This document shows positions 1-16,923 of a stretch of DNA of 64,000 bases, piece by piece. How positions within the stretch are numbered: position 1 is the stretch's first letter; the number at the start of each line of letters is the position of its first letter. The position numbers and the translations under genes are program-made. The notes beneath the pieces are model-generated. The model did not search any database. It was not told the DNA's origin and worked only from the letters and a program-made list of their open reading frames with translations. Source of the DNA: Diphasiastrum complanatum (taxonomy: Eukaryota > Streptophyta > Lycopodiopsida > Lycopodiales > Lycopodiaceae); the NCBI GenBank assembly GCA_029204225.1, contig CM055097.1:65780268-65844267 (forward strand), written 5' to 3'.

Positions 1-53
1 GTAGTTTAATTTTTGTGCTGCGTACAGTTAGGAGAGAATCAGCGGCAGCAGCT

Positions 54-1595
54 ATGGCAGCCCTTCAGCAGAAATTAGAGAGGTTCAACAAGCAGCAGGA
101 GAAGCTACAGGCGACCCTAGCCAAAACAGCAGTTCGTCCGGCTCCTCCCCCCCAATCCAACAAGAAGCAGCAGCAGAGTAAAGCACCTCCGGCTGCTGGC
201 CAACAAGGGCCTTTGACACCGCAGGTGCCTCTGGCACAGCGGTTCAGCTTTGCTAATGACAAAGAAAAGTTGCAGCAGATAGCTACCATAAGGAGAGCGC
301 CAGTTGGTGCGCAGATCAAGCGAGTATTGGACCTTCTGCTGGAGGTAGGGTTTGGTTTTTAGTTAGGTTATGCTCAGATCTTTTTCTTTTTTATGCATAG
401 TTTGATAAAGATGATGTTCTACTCACTTTGAAAAAGGTGTGTTCGAATATCATGTTGGAGATAGGGTTTGGTTTCCTAGATCTTTCTTTGTTTATGCCTA
501 ATTTGATGAAGATGTTCTACTCACTGTGAAGAATTTGTGCCCGAATTTATTTCAGAAAGTGATCCTTGTATTTTTTGCAGACACGCCAGGCTCTTTTGCC
601 GGAAGAAATCAACGAAGTATGCTTCGTTGACGTGAAAGGCCATAAAGAGGTTTTTGAAAGTCTGAAAAACAACGTAAAGGTTGCATTTGATGGCCAAAGG
701 TTCTCTTATAAGGTCTCTATTCTTTCTTATGCTTCTTTGTTGTGATTACCATCCTTCCTCGGCATCAAACATGCGAAATTGTATCAAAATGCAACAAAAG
801 GCTCTGTTTTCCTCTCTTTCATTATATATCTTGAACCCTGTTTATTTTGCATTGTATGGGCCTGACAAGCTAACACGTTGAAACTAATTTTAAGAAAGCT
901 GTTCTTGATCTTTTGCAGTCTAAACATGACTTGAAGAATAAGCAGGAACTCCTTGTGTTGATTCGAAAAGTACCTGAAGGGATACCAATGGGTGATCTGA
1001 AAGACTCCTACCTTGGAGTTGCCTCTGACATTCAGGTGCCTTGCCAGCTTGTTCCATGAAGGCTTCATTGCAGTGCATTCAGAAACACCATTTCATTGAA
1101 TAGATTCTGTTTATTTATGTTGTGTTTGCATCTCTCTTCGAGATGAAATGTCTTTTTTTGTTTGGAGTCAGCACTTGCAGTGATGATTACATAATTGTTG
1201 TTACAAGTGGGTGGTGCTTGCCGCCAGTGGGATTTGAAGCTTACTTCTAATTTTTTTTATCCCAGGAACTGAAAGCCAGTGGAGATATCTGGGTGCTTAT
1301 GAACAGTGATTCACAGGAAGATGTCGTTTATCCAAATGACCCCAAAATCAAGATTAAGGTGGATGAAGATGTCAAGCAAGCATTCAGAAGAATTGAGATG
1401 CCCAGGGAATTTGTGGATGTGGAAAGGGATTTACAGAAATCAGGCATGAAGCCGGCATCAAATTCAGCTCGAAAACAAGAGATGGCTAGAGTTCTTGGAC
1501 TGAGTCAAAAACCTAAGCCAAAAAAGCGACGAGAGTCCAAGCGCACAAAATACACTAATGCACATCTGCCTGAGCTGTTTCAAATGGGTCTATGA
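54..1595 (+). CDS. Transcription initiation factor IIE subunit beta, four exons
   Basis: Exons read as 54-344, 581-712, 919-1035 and 1266-1595. All three introns are phase 0 with GT..AG borders, giving about 289 codons, close to the usual plant length. The ATG at 54 is chosen because the product then starts MAALQQKLERFNKQQEK, a typical plant TFIIE-beta start; the in-frame extension upstream has no ATG. The central part (QIATIRRAPVGAQIKRV through the exon 2-3 segment FDGQRFSYK-SKHDLKNKQ) is the winged-helix core of the family. Exon 4 carries SGDIWVLMNSDSQEDVVYPND and the basic C-terminal tail KPKPKKRRESKRTKYTNAHLP. TFIIE beta partners TFIIE alpha in the RNA polymerase II preinitiation complex and helps recruit and regulate TFIIH in the nucleus. 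No lesion is seen, so it is probably functional. No promoter is visible because the gene starts at the window edge. Confidence 0.95.
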
Positions 1596-3080
1596 ATGAG
1601 ATTATCACCTTGAAGTAGGCAATATTTAGTATCAGTCTGTGATTTCCTCTCTGGGCAAATCAGCTTTGTTAGGGAAAGATGCTATTCTTTCTTGGAACTA
1701 GATTCAATGTGTTCTCTGATGTGGGCCTTGATTAGCTTTTTGTTATCATTCCATATGGAGGAAGAAGACCCTTATAGAATCTCCCTCCTCAAATACAAGC
1801 TCACCGAGGATTAGAAAAGAATGATGATATGCCATCCATTCATTGCTTTATCTGGTCATTGCAGATTTGATCATTGAGGGACATTTATGTCAACTATAGG
1901 TTGGGAAGTTTTATTTTTTCAATCTTGCATCCTTGGCAATTGTAGCTGGGAGATGGACTTGAAGAACGAGCATGTAACTATGGACCTTGGCTTTGAACCA
2001 GATGCTTGAGTGCTGGTGGTAATGACATGATCATTCCATATCCCACTCTGCTCTTATAGAATTGCATCAAGCATCTCTAACCATCTTCCATAGTGCAATC
2101 GCCAGTTTTTACTTCTCTTATATATTTACTTCTTCTTAGGCTTTGACATCTTTTGAGTCTAACCCTTAGATATCTATGTTATTTACATAGTTCGATTGCG
2201 TACATCAAGTTTCATGGTGCATCCCACTTTTTAACGTGGAGGTGAGCTCTCAAGCTGTAAGGCTGTTGAATATTTTTTTGCTCTTAACAAGTGGAGCTAG
2301 TTCTAACATAGACAGAACACGAGGATATGTCCTCACTCACATGCCTATGACTCTTCCAAAATTGCTGAGGACAAAAAAGCACATTCTCAAGCTTATCATT
2401 TGGGTTGTACAAAGGAATGTGCGATATAGGTTTTTCAGCAGTATGACAAGCATATGTTTCATACAAAGTTGCAATTTTGTGGGCGAATGTCTTGTTATCT
2501 TCTTGCTTCTAGCTTTGCTTCATTGCTATTGCTATTAGTTTGGGATTTGGCACATGACATAATATTTGACTCTTTGGATGCTATTATCACGGTTGATTGA
2601 AGGGGTTGGTGGACCCTAATGAATGTACCATGTTATATGCTTTTAAGGCTAGTATATGAGGTCATTTGTCTAGTTGCGATCCTCCATATTGCAATATCAT
2701 GGTGAGCATTGCTAGTCACAGTTTTGGATTTCTTTTCATTTTGATTATTCTTGAGTAATTATTTGATTTCACACTTGAGTCTAGCTTCTCTGGGCTATTC
2801 TTTCACTGCCACGCAAATTATTGTGGTGCATGTAACATGAATTCCTGGACCCTACTAAAACTACGTTGTGTACTTTGTTTTTATCATATTATCTTAGGCT
2901 TAAAGTAAAAAGCCATGTTTCTAGCAATGGCCCTTCATATTGGGATCCCTTTTCATTTGGATTATTCCGGAGCAGCTAGAAGGTTTCATGGCTCTTTTGG
3001 CTATCTTATCATTGCCATCTAATTCTTGTCAAGAGGTTTGGTGTTTATGCAAAAGCTTTTCATCTCAATCCATTGTTTAG
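1596..3080. other. 3' flank of the TFIIE beta gene, no gene recognised
   Basis: The first part must hold the 3' UTR. Short open frames occur but none shows a recognisable domain. The sequence is moderately AT-rich and has no clear repeat structure. Confidence 0.5.
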
Positions 3081-3300
3081 GTGTTTGACAGGGATTCTCA
3101 TTTTACTGGCAATTTTTGGACTACAGTATTTGAGAAGTTAGAGGTGCAGTTGGGAATGAGTAGTTCTGATCATCCTGAAACAGATGGGTAGACTGAGAGA
3201 GTTAATTAAACCTTGGAAGACATGCTTAGGGCGTATGTGAGTGAAAGGCGAACACAATGGGAACGTTACCTACCATTGTTGGAGTTTGCCTATAATGACA
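3081..3300 (+). pseudogene. Ty3/gypsy integrase fragment, decayed
   Basis: Translation from 3081 reads VFDRDSHFTGNFW, then SSSDHPETDG, a stop, TERVN, a stop, and TLEDMLRAYVSERRTQWERY followed by LEFAYND. This is the part of the integrase core that spans the second catalytic Asp (DRDSHF) and the Glu region, as in chromovirus-type Ty3 elements. Two stop codons and missing flanks make it a dead fragment. It resembles the minus-strand integrase at 19.6-20.6 kb, which shares EDMLRAYVS and LEFAYN. Confidence 0.85.
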
Positions 3301-4460
3301 AAAGGAATGCATCTACGAATGTTCTTTGCCATTCATTTTATTTGGTTTTTTCATTCTCTCAAACCTAATATTTCAAATATAGTGCTAGTTTCCCTTTGTG
3401 ATTGTGGTCATGTGGAGTCCAGCTTTTTAGATTTTAGGAGTAGACTCAGTTGGTACAATGATATTGTCATTGGTTCTTAAAACTCCAGTTGATCTTTGAC
3501 ATTTTTTTGCTAACATGACATTTTATTGCATACAAATCATATAGTACAATGTATACGCGGACATAAAGAAGCTAAAGGTAATGGGATGATGATAATAGGG
3601 AGAACAATGTATTGAATCAATACAATGTGACCACGTAAGGAGGCTCTTTAAGTCACAATATTTGACGAAAGTGGAATGGCTTAAGAGCACGTTCAATAAC
3701 TAACAATAAGAGCACATCCATGAAAAATCTTGGGATACAAAGCTATATAAATGTACACCAAGAAGTTGAGCTAGCAAAAATGCCAAGCAAAATGATATAA
3801 TGGGCATGTAGCTATTTGCAAAAGTTTATTCCATAGCTTCTAGAGGCAAGGCAAGGTCACACAACAATGAGAAAGGAATAACCAAAGTTGAAATAAGAAA
3901 GGAAAAAAAAAAAGGCATAAGAATGACTCATTTTCTTGGGAATATAAAGTGCAAACTCTATCTATCAAAAAGGTTGATCCATTTAAAGGGCAACGGTACA
4001 ACTTAAATAACAAATATGTAGGCATAATTTATGTCTTTAGTTTATGACAATTGGAAGGAGGAATATTCTTAGGCCCATTTGTTGTTTGAGTACAATATAA
4101 GTGACAATGGCACCTCCATAGTCGTACTATGTTTGCCATGTCATGTGTTGCATGTAATTAGCCCATGAGCTTACTAAGGAACTAGTACGTTGCTCGCCCA
4201 AGTGGGCGGGCGGCCAGAATTTTTTGCTACGTGAGAAGAGGGAGAGGGAAATAAATTTTAAAAAAAAGGGTCTCGGGTAGCGCTCATGTTGCCCACCGTC
4301 ACACGTGAGCGCTGCTCGTGAAACACTATTATTTTAATATATATATATTGCCAAATATAGCCATGGAGCTAAATTAGACTAGAACTAATCCATAGGACAG
4401 TTAATAAAGTGGCTCGAACAACCTCGCGATATTTGTGAATAGCGGACTTGTAATAATGGT
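3301..4460. other. AT-rich intergenic stretch, no gene recognised
   Basis: No coding signal. A short GC-rich island around 4190-4320 contains small inverted motifs such as CTCGCCCAAGTGGGCGGGCG but is otherwise unassigned. Confidence 0.4.
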
Positions 4461-4790
4461 TGTAAGGCCCAAATTAGCCAAATAAGGCCCCAAACTTATA
4501 ATAGAGGCACAAATTATCACTATAAATAGCTGAGGGTGGTTCATGTGCCTACAATCACATGAGAGCTCAGATCATGCTCTAGCAACAGGCCCTATCTTGT
4601 GAATAATCTTTAATCATGAATAATGATACCTTACTTTGTCTTTTTTGGTGAAGGTTTGCTACCTTTGTCTAGTTTCTTGGTTTTTGACTAGTTTTCTTGA
4701 TTTCGTGCATTTTCATTGTAATTTGATGTTTATGAATGGATTAGATGTTTTAATGCTAAGGTTGGCACATGACAATTTTGGTATCAGAGC
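4461..4790 (+). mobile_element. Probable copia LTR with initiator-Met primer-binding site
   Basis: TGGTATCAGAGC at 4779-4790 matches the primer-binding site complementary to initiator tRNA-Met used by many plant Ty1/copia elements. It follows a possible LTR end (CATGACA, to 4774). A TATAAATAG box lies at 4521, and a TG start is possible at 4461 (TGTAAGGCCCAAATTAG), which would give an LTR of about 314 bp. No second LTR was found, and the nearest gag fragment (5.1-5.5 kb) is on the opposite strand, so this is a remnant. The left border is tentative. Confidence 0.5.
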
Positions 4791-5089
4791 ATTAGATCCT
4801 TTCCCCATCAGATTTGGTGGTTTTCTTTGAGTTTTGGTGGTTCTTTCTTGACTAGTTTTTTGTTTTTCAGTTTTCAACATGTTTTGATTCAATTTTTGAC
4901 CCATATTTTTTTTTTTTCATTTTTATTGTGTGATTTCTTCTTGTAGGTCAGTAGATCTTTCTTTAACTTCTTGGAGATACTGAGATTTTATGATTTGGAG
5001 CTATAATGACCAAGTTATGGCCATTTTAGTGATTTCTTTCGACCATCTAACTATTTACAAGTCATATGACCTAAACTAGTCAAAATTGT

Positions 5090-5522
5090 GAATTTTAACA
5101 GTTTCTCATCTTGATCTCTCTTTTTCTTGAAGAAATCACTTGCAAAATGCCCTTTTGACTCCACAATAAAAGCATTTTAACTTGGATCTATCTTTTTTTT
5201 TGCCAACAAAAGCAGAAGGCTCCCATTGATCTTAACCCTTTGACCACTTGCTTTTGCCTTTGCCCTTGAACTTGCCTTTGATAAACATCGCTTCCTCCTC
5301 TCCAACTTGAGATGTAGAAGATGCACCTCCTCTTGATATAAGCCTAAATTCCTCATTCAGCAAAATCTCTTGCAAATATTTTTCAAAAATAGTAAAAACA
5401 CTATTTAGGCCTTTATTGATATAAATGAAACTATCTCTAAGTTGAGATTTCATTTTGGCCTCCAAAACAATAAACCAACAAACTAGTTGACGATTTTTCA
5501 CAATCAAACCTAAAACATTCAC
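5090..5522 (-). pseudogene. Ty1/copia gag fragment with zinc-knuckle remnant
   Basis: The minus strand encodes MKSQLRDSFIYINKGL, then EILLNEEFRLISRGGAS, then EEAMFIKGKFKGKGKSKW, followed after frame breaks by LKCFYCGVK and a Lys/Arg-rich tail. The lysine-rich linker ahead of a CX2C motif is typical of the C-terminal end of copia Gag. A stop and a frame shift separate the linker from the knuckle, and the last Cys of the knuckle is not in frame. It is closely related to plus-strand sequence at 37.46-37.6 and 38.65-38.93 kb, but lacks about 1 kb that separates those two parts there. Confidence 0.75.
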
Positions 5523-5530
5523 ATATTATG

Positions 5531-10379
<4,849 letters not shown>

Positions 10380-10800
10380 CACTCATTTTTGTGACGGCAT
10401 GAAGGCCACTATTGGCCACAAGTGATGTTCTTGTGGGACTTTGTGGTCTCCTTAGAAGCATTGCTACAGGCTGCATAATCATCATCACCCAGTTATCATG
10501 CGATATTGGCAAGCTTGAAAGCAGTGTCATTTTTGTGTCTTGATCGTCTATGATAGATCTGACAATGGCCATTTGCTGTAGCAGGTTCTTGAACTAGTTG
10601 ATGTGATTTTGTAGGAAATTACCATTTGTCATCTTGAGAGAGAAGAATTTTTTTTTTTCTGAGATGTAGCTTGGAAGCTACATCGCGCACTTCGTACAGG
10701 GTGCTCAAGACATCCCGGACTCCCTTGGAGGTTTGAGCTTCATACACATGGCCAATTTGTGTGTCTAAGATGTTGAGTATTATCAGTGCAAAGTCTTTGA
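10380..10800 (-). pseudogene. Ty1/copia gag (UBN2-type) fragment
   Basis: Minus-strand translation gives DTQIGHVYEAQTSKGVRDVL, then STLYEVRDVASKLHLRKK, and after a frame break MAIVRSIIDDQDTKMTLLSS with LPISHDNWVMMI. These match the core of copia Gag (…AKEAWDTL…LR..L..LKM…INDED….LL.SLP..Y). At least one frame shift (around 10640, next to an A-rich run) separates the halves. It lies head to head with a plus-strand copia integrase that starts at about 10864, so order and orientation are not those of an intact element. Confidence 0.75.
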
Positions 10801-10863
10801 GAACAGAGTAGCTGAAAGAAAGAATTGAACACTTCTGGATGCAACATGATCCATGATAGCCAA

Positions 10864-11352
10864 TGCTTAGTTACCCAAGAAATTTTGGGCCGAAGCAATA
10901 TCTACAACCTGCTATCTGCATAATTATTCCAGTACAAAGACAATTGACTCAAAGACTCCGTTCGAAGTCTACTATGGTTACAAACCAAGTTTGAAATAGC
11001 TTCGTGTGTTTGGATGTCTATGCTATGCACAAATACCGTCTGATCTGAGGAAAAACCTAGAACCAGTCAGCTGCAAGAATATTTTCATTGGTTACTCAAC
11101 ATCACATAAATCATATCACATCTATGATGTCGAAACTGGTCAAATATCAATCAGTCGTGATATTGTCCTTGTTGGCTATAGCAACTGCAGAGGATCTGGA
11201 CATTCATCAGATGGACATCCAGACAACATTCCTTAACATATACATTCAAGAAGATAAATATATCTATCAACCAGAAGGTTACGTCCTTCAAGGCCAAGAG
11301 CATATGGTATGTTAATTGCAGAAGGCTCTCTATGGGCTCAAGCAAGCTCCTA
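10864..11352 (+). pseudogene. Copia integrase C-terminal part fused by deletion to RT
   Basis: Reads KKFWAEAISTTCYLHNYS, then STKTIDSKTPFEVYYGYKPS, a stop, LRVFGCLCYAQIPSDLRK and SYHIYDVETGQISISRDIV. The sequence then passes directly, in another frame, into copia RT: EDLDIHQMDIQTTFLN, IYQPEGYVLQGQEHMVC, a stop, LQKALYGLKQAPR. The C-terminal integrase tail and the N-terminal RT part are therefore missing. The integrase part is closely similar to the copia at 40.7-42.5 kb (VFGCLCYVHIPSDLKKKL there), so both belong to one family. Confidence 0.85.
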
Positions 11353-11357
11353 GGGTT

Positions 11358-12631
11358 TGTGATGCCACGAAATTGTTAAATATTGAATATCAACTTAAAT
11401 ATGGCATGATATACTCAAAAATGAGGATATGAGCTAGATAAATATAAATCATGAAGAGGCCTAAGTCATTTTTCGAGAATATATCTCCTAAGTACTTGCC
11501 TTGTATTTAAGGACGAGACCTTTAAAAGGGAAGACATTGCCTTAGATAGCCTTTATTAGGTCATCCACACGAAACGACTCTATATGAATCGACATGTTAA
11601 ACTAGAGTAATTTTAACTCATAGTTAAATATAACTCTTATGGTATAATTGAACATATATTCAACCTAATTGTTAACTAGAACTTTTCACGGGAGTGACGC
11701 ACCTGTAGTTTTAGACGTGTGTTTGTTCGCCCTGTAGAACATATATTGATCTCACGCTTTAGTCTCGACCATTGAGAGAGAAAAGTTTATGTATTTGTAA
11801 GAGTTTGAAGAAGTGAATAGAGTGCTGAGAGTTATTCTCCCTTATCTCTGTTCTCTGCACTGTTGAGTGTGTGTGCTTTTGAGTCTACTAGCAATCTCTA
11901 ACGCATTACATGAATTACTTTCTAATCAGATAGACTCTCTAGTGCATTACAGTCGTTTGCTGTGTATCTGTAAAACATGCTCTAAAGAACTGTCTTAAAC
12001 TCATCTTATTCGTCTCTTGCGAATACTTTCTTTTTGGCACTCGAATAACATCTACATTTGGTACAGTCTAGCACGATCATTGAATAAAACTGTATGTATA
12101 CATTTGAGATGACAGTCCATGTCTGAAGAATTGAGTCTTTGATATGTGTTCTAGATTGTAACTAACATAAGTTTCTAACGTGCTCTAAAACTATTTGTGC
12201 TCTTTAACCATAATCTTGGACTTAAGTTGTTGAGGACTTCTATCTAGAAATGAACAGTTCGCAAACGCGATTAATTAATTATCTGCACAACCACGAATAC
12301 ATCGAACATTTCTCGATTTTCTGTTGACACCTTAATCAGCTGGAGTGTAGTACTGTTGTGCTACTTTGATAACATCTCACCTGTAGAATGTGTTTCATTC
12401 GATTTGATAGAGGCAAGACTGTTGTTTTGGAATTATTAACACTACACAACCCAACACAAGTATTACTGGTTACTTTCTAATGTATGTAGACAACCAGAAT
12501 AACTTCCGAAGCCACTTCACTCAAGACAAATCATAAATTGTACCAAATATATAACTTTCTAACGCTGTCCTCTATGGGTTCGACATTATTTACTACAAAA
12601 TCTATATTAACCTTGTTGGTATAGCACAACA
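11358..12631 (+). repeat. 5' LTR of the Athila-like element
   Basis: Starts TGTGATGCCACGAAATTG and ends ATAGCACAACA. It aligns along its whole length with 22808-24069. TG..CA ends are present. Confidence 0.92.
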
Positions 12632-12643
12632 TATACCAATTTT

Positions 12644-12661
12644 TGGCGCCATTGCCAGGGA
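12644..12661 (+). promoter_or_regulatory. Primer-binding site, tRNA-Asp type
   Basis: TGGCGCCATTGCCAGGGA begins 12 bases after the LTR end. It is the complement of the plant tRNA-Asp 3' end with two mismatches. This primer is usual for Athila/Tat elements. Confidence 0.85.
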
Positions 12662-12829
12662 TAGCTTATGAAAGTTATAAGAAAACTGACACATCCATCT
12701 CCATTTCTAGTGTATGTCGATAGAGAATCTCGTTTAGAACAATACTATAAGCTTAGAGAGGAATTTTTACGAAGACAGAGTGAGAGTGTGAGTCGAAGAA
12801 ACCCAGTTACTTGAAGTCCTAATTAGCTT

Positions 12830-14000
12830 TGGTATGGAGGGTCCTGCTGCACCTGTCACTTCTATCTCAATGTTCAGAAGAAGACTAAAGAATCCCTTTG
12901 AAAATATACACGAAATGTTAAGAATCTTATAAGAAAACTAATCGGTGTATATCTCGTTGATATGCAGATCAAATGGTTTTTGGCTGGTTTACCACCAAAG
13001 GTTGATCGGTATTGCAGACAAGGGGACATGACCTCCTTAGCAGGATTAATAGCTAGTGCTAAAAACTTTGAGACCTCGAAACTAGCATGAAAGCGACACT
13101 CAACTAAAAGACCTCGTAAGTCCAAAACTGATTCTAGTGATAGCGATGATGATTCGGCTTCTGACTCAAGTACCAGTTCTTCAAGTTCGGAGTCCGAAAG
13201 TAGTGATTCATCAAAATCATAAGCTGATAAAGGAGATAAAAGAAATAAACGACGATCCAAATGAAAGGACGACACGAAAACCATCGAGGATAAGTCGTCA
13301 ACTTCTAAAATTGAAAAGCTTTGGAAGAGTAATATGGCTAATAAAAAGTTTAATGATTGAAAAGTGCAGATCTCTGAAGTTGCAAACAAAAGACCAAAAG
13401 GTCTTTTTCCAACTCAGGAATGTGGTGTACAAAATGTGGAACTTCTGGACATACTTGAATGCAAATCTAGATGACAAAACTTGATCTAGATTAGCAATTC
13501 TACCCAAGGCCAAGAGGCAGCAGGGACAATAAGTCAAGATCAGGGGTTAGGTGGACAAGACCAAGGACCTCCTGATACGGGTGCTGAAACACGGGAGGAA
13601 GACTCCACCACTGTGAATGTAAAATATGCCGAAGATCCTGCCCAGGAGGTACTTTTTATTTTTCAAAATGATGTGACTACTAATTATGTTCAGGGTAGCA
13701 GAATAGACCAAAGTTTGCATCAAGAAGACACAATCCTCTTGAATTTGTTGGACCAGCGATGAAGTCACAAACCAAGACTAAGCTAGTGTCGGGCAACTGT
13801 TACAACTATGGAGAGCTAGGACATTTTTCACCTGACTGTCCTCAACCAGGAAAGCCGATTGGTTATGTACTATTATGCTCGAACTGTAGGGAGCCTAGCC
13901 ACAAGTATCCTGACTGCCCTCAGCCGTAGAAGCCACGACCTAAATATCAGTATGTAGCAACACCAGCTGCTGCAGACTCGAAAGCAAAAGCTTCGACTGA
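12830..14000 (+). pseudogene. gag region of the Athila-like element with two zinc knuckles
   Basis: Several frames with stops. KWFLAGLPPKVDRYCRQGD and SLAGLIASAKNFETSKLA near 12970-13085 look like the C-terminal end of a retrotransposon Gag. They are followed by a Ser/Asp-rich acidic tract (13120-13220). At 13798-13930 two CCHC knuckles follow each other: CYNYGELGHFSPDC, whose second Cys is now Tyr, and an intact CSNCREPSHKYPDC. A stop follows the second one. Gag packages the RNA in the particle; this copy cannot make a complete protein. Confidence 0.75.
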
Positions 14001-14007
14001 TTCTGTT

Positions 14008-14664
14008 GTGCAGAGGATTGATATTATTGAAGGAAAATTGGCAAAGACAGAACACCAATCCTGGCCAAGTGATGTGGAAAAGATATTCAAAGTCACAACG
14101 AGAAGCAAAGGCTCGTCGAAACCTGAACATAAATCTTCAACGAAGCATAGAAAATCTTCGAAGAAGAAATCTTCTAGCAAGTCGACGAACAAATCTACAA
14201 CCAAAGATGATCTTAAAGATGACCCTGACTATGACCGCAATGCTGCAAAATTATTTGCAAAAGACATCTCAGCAGAAGTGAAAGAAATTATCAACACTAA
14301 ACTTCAGTCAGCTACTGCAGAGAAGGTGGTCACATTCGAGGAAGGGGACGACGAAATACCGAAGACTAAATTGTCTAGTGCTGTTATTGACAAGCCAATC
14401 TCAAAATCAAAGACGAAGGACTATGACATAGTGACTGATATTGGATCTCCTAATCCAAACATCACTTTTGAGCAATTATTGGCATATAACCCTTATTACA
14501 GAAAGCAACTGAAAGGTCTTTCTACCCCTAAAAAGAAGAAAAAAGTTTCTTTGCCAGATGTTGGTGTATTGTCTATCGATTTAGGAGATCTCGGCGCACC
14601 TGAAATTGATGTTACCATTGTTGGATGTTTGATTGAAAAAGTGTCGATAGACTCTGGTAAATGA
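14008..14664 (+). pseudogene. Gag-protease linker and start of retropepsin
   Basis: A long open stretch rich in Lys/Ser (SKPEHKSSTKHRKSSKKKSS) continues into a conserved block before the protease: PNITFEQLLAYNPYYRKQL, then APEIDVTIVGCLIEK and VSIDSG. The DSG triad is the aspartic-protease active site. A frame break directly after DSGK sends the frame into a stop, and the rest of the protease continues in the frame that starts at 14681. Confidence 0.75.
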
Positions 14665-15243
14665 AGACACAGCTCATGCTTTGGGGCTGACTGACATTCA
14701 ACCGACACAGCGAAATATAAAGTTAGCTGATCCGACACGACGAAAACCTATTGGAGAATTGAAGGGTGTTACTGTTTACATTCAAGCCAAGCCTTTCACA
14801 ATGAATTTCATAGTTATCAAATCGATTGGTTTGTCATCTTATTCTGTGCTAATTGGACGGCCCTGGCTTTATCAATCAAACGCAAGTGTTCATTGGAAAT
14901 CCAGAGAGTTGAGATTTCAGACTGGTGAGACCAATAATCGAGGTAAGCCATCAGAACAAATTATCACCTGGAGTTGTGACAAATATGAAGGTGAAACTCC
15001 TTTGTCTGACACCAGTTTTACCTCAAAAGAATCTTCTTATGCCTTAGATATTTTTTCCAATGCATCTGACATCGAAGTGCAATATTTCGAATGTTATGAG
15101 AATACTGACGAAGAAGAATTCTTCGATGCCTGCAACGTTGAAGCGGATGTTTTGAATGAAGAAATTAAAGTTGCAGACATGAACTCGAAAGAGTCTGATG
15201 ATTCAAATGATGAATCTGAATACGAATTTGGTAACAAGAACTA
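14665..15243 (+). pseudogene. Retropepsin C-terminal half and acidic PR-RT linker
   Basis: Begins in the protease after the frame shift: HALGLTDIQPTQRNIKLAD, then KPIGELKGVTVYIQ, FIVIKSIGLSSYS and VLIGRPWLY. The last motif is the conserved strand (LGRPWL) that closes retropepsins of Athila/Tat elements. The remaining residues form a Glu/Asp-rich linker ending ESEYEFGNKN and a stop before RT. Confidence 0.75.
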
Positions 15244-15339
15244 GACTGACGACAAGAATATATCTATGGAGTCAATCATGCACAAAATTCATGGCCATAC
15301 CAAGGCCAGTATGACAGAAGGTATCATTCTACCAGATTT

Positions 15340-16900
15340 TACTGAACTAATTGAACTTGCACCTGGCAGATTTGTGCATGTTTCAAAGTCACGAAGAATC
15401 GGAATTAGCGGAATTTACTGAATTGCTGAAGGAGTATCAAGATGTCTTTGTCTGGTCATTCGACGATTTGAAAGGTATACCTACAGAATTCGGAGAGCAC
15501 CTCACCGTATTAATCTTAAAGAAGATGTTGTACTTATTCGACAGAGACAGTATCATCTCAATCGAAAGTACTCCCTCATAGTTAAGGACGAACTCAACAA
15601 GCATCTTAAGGCAGGTATTATCTATCCTCTGTCTTAAGCAGTGAATGGATTTCACCCATTGTTGTTGTTTCGAAGAAGAAGACTGGCAAAATACGAATAT
15701 GCCAGGATTTCCGCAAGCTCAATGTTGCCACAAGGAAGGATCATCGTCCTCTATCCTTCACTGATTCTATCTTAGATCAACTTGCTGGTCAAGAATGTTA
15801 CAGTTTCTGTGATAGTTTCTCTAGTTATAATCAGGTTGGAGTGATAAAGGAGGATCGTTCAAAGACCACGTTTACTACAGATTGGGGCACTTATGCCTAC
15901 AACAAAATGCCCTTTGGTCTTTGCAATGCACCAGCGACTTTTCAGTTAATCATAATGTTAATTTTTGCTGCATTCCTAAGAACTTTTCTTGAGATCTTTA
16001 TTGATGATTTTTGTGTATATAGTGATATAAAGACACATCTACAGAAGCTGAAACTTACATTGCAATGGTGTCAAGATACTAGTTTATCCCTTCATCCAGA
16101 GAAATGTTTTTTCGGTATGAAAGAAGAAATTGTACTTGGACACAGAATATCAAATAGAGGAATAGAAGTTGATAAAGATAAAGTTGAACTTATAAAAAAA
16201 TCTCCAAATACCAACCAATCTACGTGAACTAAGAGCTTTCTTAGGACATGTCGGCTATTATCGAAGATTTATCCAAAATCATGCTTCTATTGTTGCTTCT
16301 CTTACGCATCTACTCAAGAACCAAGTAGAATACTTGTGGACGAATGAACAGTAGAAAGCATTCGAAGAACTTAAGCAGAGATTGATCAATGCTCCTATTC
16401 TGAGACTAGCCAACTGGGCTATTTTATTCATAGTTATGTTGATGTTTTTGCATTTGCTATTGGCGTTTGTCTAAGTCAGAAGGACGGTCAGAAGAAAGAT
16501 CATCCCATATACTATGCGAGTCAACAGCTCAATGCCTCAGAGAAGAATTATTCGGCTATAGAAAGAGAAGCACTTGGAATGATTTTCACTATTAAGAAAT
16601 TTCAGCATTATTTGCTAGGATATGCTTTTATTTTTCATGTTGATCACTATGCTCTAAAGTATCTTGTGAATAAACCAGATTTATCAAGACGAATTGTTCA
16701 ATGGGTTCTACTTTTGCAGGAATTCACTTATCAAGTAGAACTTCGTCAAGGAAAATATCATACGAATGATGATTATCTATCGCGACTCAGCACAAGAAAA
16801 ATTGAAAAACCGATTAATTATGATTTTTCAGACAAAAATCTATTTGAAATTTCATCTACGAATTTGTTATATTCTGATATCATTACTTATTTCAAGAATT
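15340..16900 (+). pseudogene. Reverse transcriptase and RNase H of the Athila-like element
   Basis: RT fragments lie in shifting frames: LKEYQDVFVWSFDDLKGI, then KTGKIRICQDFRKLNVAT, then the open stretch 15841-16227 with FGLCNAPATFQ, the active-site motif FIDDFCVYS (usually YMDD/FMDD-like) and the GHRISNRGIEVDKDK connection. RNase H follows: ELRAFLGHVGYYRRFIQNH, HPIYYASQQLNASEKNYSA, REALGMIFTIKKFQHYLLG and DHYALKYLVNKPDLSRRI. Multiple stops and frame shifts make it inactive. Confidence 0.88.
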
Positions 16901-16923
16901 AGATATATCCGGATGGTTATGAT

